A DNA stretch of 64,000 nucleotides. Origin: Isoetes taiwanensis (lineage: Eukaryota; Streptophyta; Lycopodiopsida; Isoetales; Isoetaceae). Below the pieces are notes generated by a model. It ran no database searches, had not been told where the DNA came from, and was given only the letters and a program-made list of their open reading frames with translations. The position numbers were made by a program, and so were the translations under genes. Below, one piece after another: positions 55,921 to 64,000 of the stretch. The stretch covers positions 9,677,525-9,741,524 of the forward strand of contig JAJEKV010000017.1 in NCBI GenBank assembly GCA_021234155.1, given 5' to 3'. How positions within the stretch are numbered: position 1 is the first letter of the stretch; each line of letters starts with the position of its first letter.

Positions 55921-56212
55921 TTGAAGGCATATATCAACACCAAGAGTTCCAGACCCAGAAACGCTTGCAAACCCAAGGAAGGACGATTCCAGTGCCTCAG
56001 TCAAGTAGTTCAAGACTCGAGTGGACCCAACCCAAAGGACGGAGGAGCCAACCTAGCCAACAACCACAGACTACTCAAAGGCAACTCGAAGGAGCGATGG
56101 CATGTGCAATGGAGATGACAACATTTCCAGGCATAAGGGAGGCATTCCATAACGAAGTAAAATCTAAGCAACAGGAGTCACACTTAGAAATTCAAACGGC
56201 CGAGAAATGACA
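55921..56212 (+). CDS. Conserved ORF of unknown function, copy in element C
   Basis: Two overlapping frames. The one at 55965-56210 matches the product of B 30835-31344 residue by residue in blocks (EWTQPKGRRSQPSQQ, EMTTFPGIREAFHNE, KSKQQESHLEIQTAEK). The N-terminal part MKAYINT (55921) matches MKAYIST of B in the other frame, so C has a frameshift near 55960. Basic, Gln-rich, no known domain; possibly the gag C-terminus. Confidence 0.45.
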
Positions 56213-59200
56213 CCGTCTAACCGACGATCGCTATCTCAGATCTTCGAAGACATGCAAGAACACCCGACTGCAACAACTAGGTGATCGTACCCAAGCAATC
56301 AATGACACTACACATCTTCAACCTTGTAATGACACACTCCATGTATGGACACTGAGCAGTCACAACACTACACATGACAAGTAAACACATTAAGGAGGGG
56401 CATTTTCAACTCAAAAGTTTACATCGAGGAATGCTCTCTACGACTTGGCCTCAGATCACACAAGAAGGTCAACTATAGTCGCAACACCTTAAGGAACCCC
56501 AGAGTCAAGCAGAACGAGGAAGATGCAGCAAAATCGAAGAATCAAACGCGATTGGAGGAGGGAAATCCTAAAGGAGTATAAACATTTAAGCACATCCTCT
56601 TTTATAAGTTAGAAAAGTGGATGAATTAAAATCCCAATATAATTATATATATGTCTATCATAAGTATCCGGTGCTCACACATAGTACAAAATTAGGATCA
56701 TTTTTTAGGCTTTAGTGTTTGCATCCAAACTTCATCGCTTCGACTGCCAAAGGATGAAGTAAAGAACCACAGATATAGCCAAGATCAAGTGTTCGAATGG
56801 AAGAGCAAGTAGAGAGAGAGAGAGAGACGACCAGAGCCCAAGCCCGGCTTCGACTCCAAACACTTCGAAAAGCGGCCTCAAGTAGAAGACCGCTCGTCTA
56901 GCACAATGCCAAGATGAGAGAACGCCAGTCATGTCAAGATCCGTAGCGCTACACCATCTAGGTTTTGCACGACGACATCTTCGGGATGCAACTCTACCTC
57001 CTCTAGGAACAGAAACACTTGACGGCCTTATGACACGAGTGTCCTCAACAACAAGGAGGAACAACCAGACATCCTCAGAAACTATGGCCACGACCTCAAG
57101 CCGATAGACGTCGAGGAATTCCTTGGGACAACTCGACATCAACGAGCCAACTGAGGAGGCAAGCTCTCGACGATAATAATTCTGCCTTGTATGGTGATGT
57201 TTGTATCATGCGTACCAGAGATACACTTAAGAAAGGTACCACAATGATGGGTTATGCCTATGCTCATTCAACAACTAGGTGATGGCTTCGTCAAGTACTC
57301 CTACCAACAATTAGAAGAGAAGAAGCCCAACTTATCTTCGAAACGAGGGACCTCAACGCCCAAGATAGAAGCATTCGACACCTTAACGACAAGGACATCA
57401 ACCAAAGCACCTTCGGCAAAAAGAGAGTTCAAGACAATAGATGGGCTATTCAAGGACACGAGCAGGTCTAGGGCAGAAAGTACTTCAACTCAAGGGTCAA
57501 GCTACGCAAATGTAAGAGTACATCATCCCCGACAGCAAAACAATCACGGAGAAGAGTCATGAGGCTTTACTTGCCAGGAAGATGCACATGTATTGAGGGA
57601 CAATGGTCATAAACTAGAAGATGAAGGAATGCTAGTACTTCCACGAGCTCCTTAGATGTAACATGAGGGTCATCAAGCTACGACAACTCGCATGCAACTT
57701 CGTGAACCCAAGGATCGACGATTCGAAAGGCGACTGATGAAGAGAACAACTCCTTACGAGTCTAGCCAAAGGAATTGCGCACAACTTAAAGAGGCGCCTC
57801 CGACAGATATTGGAGAGCTCAAACATATCAAAGAGTCTACCAATCAAGCACGAGCTGACGTACAAATAAGAGGATATAGACCTTCAACACCAGCGCACTA
57901 GGAGGAACATCGACAACAATGCCATGAAGTACGTGTGCACCTTGAGGGGAGACACCAAGGGGGCCTAATAGCTTTAATAGTATTTGTAATCATAATAGTA
58001 TAAGCTATATGCCTCGCATGCATATTTTTCCTTGTTATTCCACCCCTCTCTCACAGTGTAGCAGATCAAAGAAAAGAGATGCCAGACAATTGGAAGGCGT
58101 GAAGCGAGCAGCATCCTCAATACTTGTCTGTCAACATGATACAAGACAAGAAGGATGGAGTTGGCACAACAATATCGGATCTAGAGGCATCCTTTAGCTG
58201 CCAAGATGAAGAATTCAACGTGGAGGATGTTTGCCAACGAAACCACCTTCAGCCTTTTGGGAAGTAACATAGAAGATTTCAAGTGGTCAACCACGCCATC
58301 AAACCACTAGCAATGGAAAGTCTTTAATGAAAAAAGTTAACCTCTACACCGAGGAGAAGCTCAGAGTCTCAAGCAACTCGAAATAACGTTACGATGCGAG
58401 CAAGATTGAGGAGCTACGATCATATAGTCGAGTAGGATAGGCTTATGGATGATGACATCCATAATGAGATTAGAAGGCATTTACAGTTTTTCTCAGGTAG
58501 AGATCGCCCCAAGTTGAGCTAAGCGTCAACGAGTGGGAAGGAAATGCATAGGAGTAACTAAAATTATACACGATTGTTAACAGATATCCAACATATTGAA
58601 ACCACTTGGTGAGATTGATCACCTCGCTAAGAAGGAATCATTACTAGGATAATTGTTGACCATGTATAAAGCTAGAACCTCCAAGGAATAACCCAATCGA
58701 ATGAAAAGAAGTAATCTAACAAGTTCGGCCAACTTGTTATGATGACATCAATTCAATTGATAGGAATATTCCAAGAGAGTAAATAGCTAAGGAAGGGGGA
58801 TCTCTAGAACATAAAATTGAATAATACATGAAAGGTACATCTAAAAATAAGAAGTATGTTAATCACATAATCTTTTGAGACAAAAGGAATTGTCATGATG
58901 ATAAAAACTTGCAATTTAGAATTGTTCTAAATAATTCAGTAACTCATCGCTTAGGGATAGATATGTTAAACATGATGGCTGCATCCATCATAAACGGTTA
59001 AATATGTTAGCTAAGGCTAGTAAATTAATGTGTTAGATAAGAAGCATATAACCTCTTAAGGTAAATAGAATAGCTAAGATGCTATGACAACATCAATCGA
59101 GGGGATAGGACACATTGAGGTGTAGGACCATTTTCTTATGAAGAAAGTGGGGGCTCAATCTTAGGACTGAACCTACCTACATCTTAGGGGTTGAATCGCC

Positions 59201-60273
59201 ATCAAATTAGTCGACCCTTAGAATAGAGTTCGTTCCGCAAGTAGCCAAAGCAGATAGACCGTAAGATGGATAGATGCTTAATGTCTATGTGTCCTTCAGC
59301 ATGCAAGACTGACGTGATAGCCAATTGCACTAAAGCGGGGGAGCGAATAAATGGAAGCAATACAACGGCCAAGTCGTCTCCAAATTAGTCGACACCGGCT
59401 CAATGGGGAGATGTATTCTAGCCTTAGCGGGTGCGGCAACTAAGGTGGGGAGAGGGTTTGCATAATAGATAGAATGCATGATGGGAAAAGCATTCACACC
59501 TAGGAATGAGCTAGTAGCCTAGCTCTTAATTAAATTATTCAGGGATGTGAACCCCGTATAACTACATAAATTATATAATCTTAAGTATACTATTATGCAG
59601 GGCATCGATAGCACTCCATGAGGGCATGTATCATAAGCTTTAATGTCTTGTTGATAAATTATATGTTCATAATAACTGCATAGATAGTTTTGTCTTGTGT
59701 AGATATCTCAGTATCGAGATAAAGTAAGATAATAATTACATAAAATCTTAGTTAAACCTTCGCAAGGATGTAATTCCTTCCAAAGGCATTTAAGTAACCT
59801 TCATAGGGTCCTGAGAAATATAATAAGAATTTGTTTATCTTCTCATAAGTATAGCAACTATAAAGTATATACATGTAAGGTTGATACATCACCAACCAAG
59901 TAGCGAGCGAGAGTCACATGCTCAACACTTGGATCCGATGATATAAACCCTAGCCATATGATAAATAATTAAAATACTTTTCAAAATAAGTATTGCCTCG
60001 ATAATTGTATGATGACATATCTTAAAGGTCGTAAAGTTATCATATAACAGTTAGTTAAATATAATACTATTGGAAGCAATATATCCAATACTACTATAAT
60101 GGTAGTATAAAAATATTACCGTAAGGTAATTAATATAATTGCATGCATTAAGGGAAGTCCAGCAGGATCATGCAGGGGTCCAAGACTATAATGTTTAACT
60201 AAGATGTTAACGGATGCTAGCCGACATGCAACAGTTGGTGGAGGAAGTACGAAGATAGCCTCTAGCAGCGACA
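56213..60273 (+). other. Element C middle and 3' internal region without recognisable pol
   Basis: 56213-58440 parallels B with broken frames, including QLGDGFVKYSYQQLEEKKP in an open frame at 57254-57562. 58560-58950 matches A upstream of its pol remnant. From 58950 to 60270 I see only AT-rich DNA in the place where A has protease, RT and integrase. Confidence 0.5.
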
Positions 60274-60426
60274 AGCTCCGCATCGACAATTGCATAGATG
60301 AAGCTCTGCATCGGCGGTTAGGCTGAAGCTCTGCATCGGCGATTAGGCAGAAGTTCTGCATCGGCGATTACAACATCGGCGATTAGGGGACAATTGCTGA
60401 AGCTCTGCATCGACAATTGCAAGAAG
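60274..60426 (+). repeat. 25-29-bp minisatellite in the integrase tail of C
   Basis: The word GCTCTGCATCGGCGATTAGG and variants recur at 60274, 60303, 60328, 60353, 60373 and 60402. Element A has a single corresponding word (CTCCACATCGGCAATTGCAAGAAG near 12995), so the array is an expansion specific to C. Confidence 0.75.
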
Positions 60427-60427
60427 C

Positions 60428-60790
60428 TTGCTCCAAGGTGCGCTGGACCAATCCTATAAGTTGGACCTGCCAGCACACTTGAAGATCCATAGTGTTTTCC
60501 AAGTAAGTCCCCTAAAGAAACACACTCCTAATCCAGAGAAAGTATTGGAGACACCAAAGTTACTGGAAATGATGGATGATCACCTTGAGATTGTTCCAGA
60601 GGTTCTTCTTGTCAGATCCTATAAGAAGACGAGAAGATCTCAATTCTCCAATACCTAGAGAAAGGGACACTTACCAGTGGAAGACGCTACGTGGGCACTA
60701 CAAATAGATCTTGAGAAGCAATACCCACAACTCATGGAGCAATGCAAGGGTCGGCTCGTCACCGAAGTAGTCGACACCGACATGATAGGT
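60428..60790 (+). pseudogene. Element C integrase C-terminus and chromodomain-like remnant
   Basis: The open frame 60428-60658 reads SYKLDLPAHLKIHSVFQVSPLKKHTPNPEKVLETP, then LEIVPEVLLVRSYKKTRRSQF. After a stop it continues LPVEDATWALQIDLEKQYPQL. The LPAHLKIHxVFxVSxLK block is the integrase C-terminus of Ty3/gypsy. EILVRxxKKxxx...LPxEDATWE...YP is the chromodomain pattern of chromoviruses. The aromatic cage residues upstream of VEDATW are partly lost at the break. Confidence 0.78.
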
Positions 60791-61525
60791 GAGTGGAAGG
60801 TAAATTAAAAAGTCTACTTCCGTCCCACGGAAGTAGACGACCTTGAGAGATAAGAGGTCATTCAGGCATGCATTGATAGGAAAGCACCTTTGGTCAATGC
60901 CTACTACGGGGAGGACTCCATCCTTCACGCCCAAATACGGGAAGGACACTATCCTCCATGCCAAAGGCAACTAAAGGTGTAGGCATGAGTGAGCATCCTA
61001 GGCATGATAGGGCGCTGTCTCCACGGCCACGATGGAAGAAAACATAATCTTCCTACGCCGGGAGATATGCCTTGCATTCATGTAATTGTATTTAATGGGT
61101 GGTTCCCTAACAACCAACCCTTATAATAATTAAACGTATTCTAGCATAGTGTAGGACCTGCAGGCCAATAGGAGAGTCTACGGGAGAAAGGTCATACTGC
61201 AAAGACTTGCAACACATAATTTTGTCACGGATGTGTTGTAAGGAAACAATGTGGAACCTTAAGTAGGAAATTTTGGAACTATGTTAATAATAATAATGGT
61301 ATAAGCTATAAAACTTTGTGAATAATAATAATAATAGATGATAAAGTAAGCGGGTGAAAGACTCCCTTACCATAGTATGATATTAAACAAGGATGTGTTA
61401 TAGAAATTAAAAACTTAAATATTACCTTGGGAATTGTGTTGTAAAATTATATGCATCAAATGTATTGCAGGGTATGCAGGTTTCCAAGGTGGGGAGACGC
61501 GTGATGCTGAGGACAACATCAAGTC
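60791..61525 (+). other. Element C 3' non-coding region
   Basis: Contains CTACTTCCGTCCCACGGAAGTAG (an inverted repeat near 60815-60838) and words shared with B 35300-35650 and A 13600-13790 (GGAAGGACACTATCCTCCATGCC). No ORF of interest. Confidence 0.45.
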
Positions 61526-61538
61526 AGGGTGGGGAGAA
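61526..61538 (+). promoter_or_regulatory. Element C polypurine tract
   Basis: AGGGTGGGGAGAA abuts the 3' LTR at 61539. Confidence 0.92.
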
Positions 61539-63144
61539 TGTGACGTTCCAGCATAATATACGCTCCAAATACGTATATTATACTGCCACATCACACGTAC
61601 ATGTCACGGATACATGTACTTGCGAGCCGAAGAGGGTTGCACCTAGGGGCCAAGATTTGCACCTAGGGGGGCAACCTCGAATGTTGTGCATGTTAAATAA
61701 ACATACACAATTAATAACCCCATGGACCCCATTGCCAAATGGCTAAACCCCATTTGGCCAATGTCTAACCTAACCCTAAGGGTTTCTATAAAAGGGCTTC
61801 CCCTTAAACCCTAAACCCTTTCTTCTCCTTGAATTTTAGGGTTTTCATAGAGCTCCTTTCCCTTCTCGCATTTAGGGTTCTCTTGAGCCATTTCGGCCAA
61901 GCCAAGACCCCATTTCACATTGCTCGGCTCTGCAGAGCCGTCTTTGGACAACAGATCATCGAGTAGCACCAGTCTTCAGCAGGATCAGAGGCATGGATGC
62001 ATTCCGAGGCTCTGGAGCAGGTCAAGGACCAGGTATCTAATCATTCTGTTGTGCAAAGCCGCCTTTTGGCTAGGCAATAAGCATGTTTAGTATGTTAGAT
62101 CAGCCATAGAAGCCTTATAGATCCCGAGATCATAAGCCCTAACTAAGGAACCTAATTCATGATGTTTAGGTAGATAGATTAGATGATATTCTTCATTTCA
62201 GTTCTGTGATGATGTTGGTATTTCATTCTGTGACCTCCATGTATTGGAAAGGGGGGTAGAGGCCTAAAGCTTGCGTAGCAGATGATCATAGGTAGCCTAC
62301 TAGCTCCCAATTATTGCGGCCTGTGCACAGGAGCCCACCGGGTTGTGGGTTGAGGGGCCAGACCGGCAGAACAATGGGATACTTGTCCCAACACAGAACG
62401 ATCCCTCTGGTGTGTAAAGCCTCCCGGGGATCCCTGTGGACTAGGCTTAATGGCTTGCCACTGCGTGTGGGCAAGGCATGAGCTCGACACCCGTGGAGTG
62501 ATGCATCACTCTCCATTGGGTTCAAGTCGAATAAGGGCAGTGGCCCTCTAGTCACCTGTGTTGGGCATGGAAGTCCCTGGAGGAGAGGCGACTCTCTTCC
62601 TGCCTCATCAGGGCTGGGGAGATGCAACCCAGTAGTAGCCCTTTTGGCTATGCACCTGGCAGGCTACGGTCCGGTCCCAACACTTTTCAACCCAATCTGC
62701 AAAGTGTGCACAGGAGGGGCGGATGGAGTGGACTACCCTTAGCCATGTTCTTATGCCAGCCAAATCCATGTGCCATGAATTCTGTCTGCAATGACTTCTG
62801 GAGGCCCAAGCCGTCAGTCATACTCCCTCGAGTCTGAGCCCTGGGTAGGATTTCCCTTTTCTGTTAGTGTTCATGTTGATGTTGTTATATTGATGAGGAT
62901 ATGATGTTTCACCCTTCGAGGTGATTGTATTGTTATACTATGTCATGTGCTCATGTTTATTCATGCTTCCGCAGATAGGTCGACCCGAAGGGAGATGGGT
63001 GAATGACACATCCACTCTTCCCTTGCTGGCTCATTCCACTGGGAGTGGTGTCAGGTGGATGGCCCCTGCCAGTTTGGCTGATAGGGGGAATGCTCCGACT
63101 TCTGATACGATGTGTGCACCGTAGAGGAAGTAGGGGACGACACA
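61539..63144 (+). repeat. Element C 3' LTR
   Basis: 1,606 bp, differs from the 5' LTR by scattered single-base changes and a few 1-2 bp indels. It ends GACGACACA (5' LTR GACGTCACA). Confidence 0.96.
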
Positions 63145-63149
63145 CATGC

Positions 63150-64000
63150 GAGTTGCACTTGACCCCATAAAAGCAATAACATTGTATTTATGACTCATGC
63201 AACTAATGGAGTCCACAGTTGCCCATTAGACCAAGTGGCCCAAGCATAGGGCTTGGCCTAATTTCGAGGCTATAAATAGGGCAAGAACCCAATTCCCGGC
63301 AGCTAGTCTTGAATATAAGGAGCATAAGAAGAAAGGAGAGTAGATATCTAGAAGCCATGTGTAGAGATGACTCTAGTGAATGACATAAGTAATTCCCTTT
63401 AGATTCAACCTGTGCATAGGAGCCTGCCTGATCGTGGACAAAGGGGATTGATTGACGTGTAAGGGAAGACTTGTCTCCACGTGCAGTCGGTCTCTTGGTG
63501 TTGATTGTCTACTAGGAGACCATTGCTTGTTAGACCTAATAGCTTGTCATCATGTGTGGGCAAAGTATGGGTTTGATCGCTCCTAGGTGATGTGTCGCGT
63601 CAGTCAGGTTAAGTCCAACGCGAGCATGAGCAACCATGACTCTCTAGCTGCTTGCACTGGCATGATGCTTCATGGAGAGTAGCTCTTCCTGCCTCATCAG
63701 ATCTGGGAGAGAGGGGGAGGGATTCAACCTTGGAGTAGCCCCTAGATGGCTACGTCTACGAGATGCTACAATCAAGACCCGATGCTTTTCGCTCTCTCTA
63801 CAAAGTATGCACAAGAAGGAAATATAGAGTGGACTCATCTTGCTATTGCTTCTATGCCAACCCATATCACTACCATATCTTCTGTCTTGATGATCTCTGG
63901 AGGACTAGACTGCAATTATTCCCCCATGAGTTTAACCTAGGTAGCATTTATGCCATGTTTTTGATGTCACTGTGTGTTTGACCGTCTCGTATTAATTATG
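63150..64000 (+). repeat. Element E: older related LTR, right part, cut by the window edge
   Basis: Resembles the LTRs of A, B and C in order: TATA box TATAAATAGG (63271-63280), then CAACCTGTGCATAGGAGCCTGCC (compare GCGGCCTGTGCACAGGAGCCCACC), GTGTGGGCAAAGTATGGG, TCCTGCCTCATCAG, AAAGTATGCACAAGAAGG and GAGTTTAACCTAGGTAG. Divergence is clearly higher than among A, B and C. It is not complete in this window. Confidence 0.65.

Larger units (their letters stand above)
52173..63144 (+). mobile_element. Element C: complete, recently inserted non-autonomous Ty3/gypsy family element
   Basis: 10,972 bp with LTRs at 52173-53777 and 61539-63144 (about 98% identical by eye), PBS, PPT and a perfect 5-bp TSD CATGC. 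The internal 7.8 kb holds three leader stem-loops, a broken gag-like ORF, a second conserved ORF and, at its 3' end, an integrase C-terminus/chromodomain-like remnant. RT, RNase H and the integrase core are missing: homology to A stops near 58950 and resumes near 60420. The element therefore looks like a chromovirus with most of pol deleted that still transposed recently. Confidence 0.95.

Overview
The window is nuclear DNA of a land plant with a large, transposon-packed genome. I found no host gene, rRNA, tRNA gene or CRISPR array. Plant origin is supported by Ty1/copia and Ty3/gypsy elements primed by initiator tRNA-Met, an L1-type LINE with a plant-style ORF1 and zf-RVT end, and AAACCCTAA telo-boxes in LTR promoters. 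I cannot name the species. A fern, lycophyte or gymnosperm is a guess based only on unusual element families.

Layout. 1-708: minus-strand Ty3/gypsy pol fragment cut by the window edge. 709-2983: unassigned DNA, then degenerate tandem repeats and a hairpin-forming 53-bp duplication. 2984-8060: minus-strand plant L1-type LINE with poly(A) end. About 8.1-21.3 kb: element A, a decayed Ty3/gypsy chromovirus whose 3' LTR is split by a near-complete Ty1/copia element (14892-20403, TSD ATTAT). 21.3-50.3 kb is a four-level nest. A plus-strand LINE (LINE-2, 22507-50173) is bounded on both sides by long (TC)n tracts. Its ORF1 is split by a 666-bp hAT-like MITE (TSD GACACTAT). Its ORF2 is split by a minus-strand Ty3/gypsy element D (25806-48394, TSD GAAGC). 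D in turn contains a plus-strand Ty3/gypsy element B (26495-37980, TSD GGCAC). 50.3-51.9 kb: remnant of a pogo/Tc5-like transposase. 52173-63144: element C, a complete 10.97-kb LTR element (TSD CATGC) related to B and A, lying inside an older related LTR (E) that runs off the right edge.

A, B and C share LTR ends (TGTG(A/G)CGTTCC ... ACGT(C/T)ACA), an iMet PBS after a 1-nt spacer (B and C), a GGTGGGGAGAA-type PPT and internal segments. Only A retains recognisable RT and integrase. B and C carry gag-like ORFs and no polymerase, yet both have transposed with clean TSDs, so they look like non-autonomous derivatives mobilised in trans.

The most interesting signals are: (1) three covarying stem-loops in the 5' leader of B and of C; (2) a LINE with an animal-L1-like coiled-coil ORF1, a non-L1-type RT and a covarying 3' hairpin shared with a diverged neighbour copy, both copies ending in (TC)n and both preceded by TC-rich tracts, as if TC repeats were the target; (3) a quality warning: the differences between B's LTRs cluster at CG sites and exceed those of the older element D, which suggests base-calling errors in the GC-rich 36-48 kb stretch.
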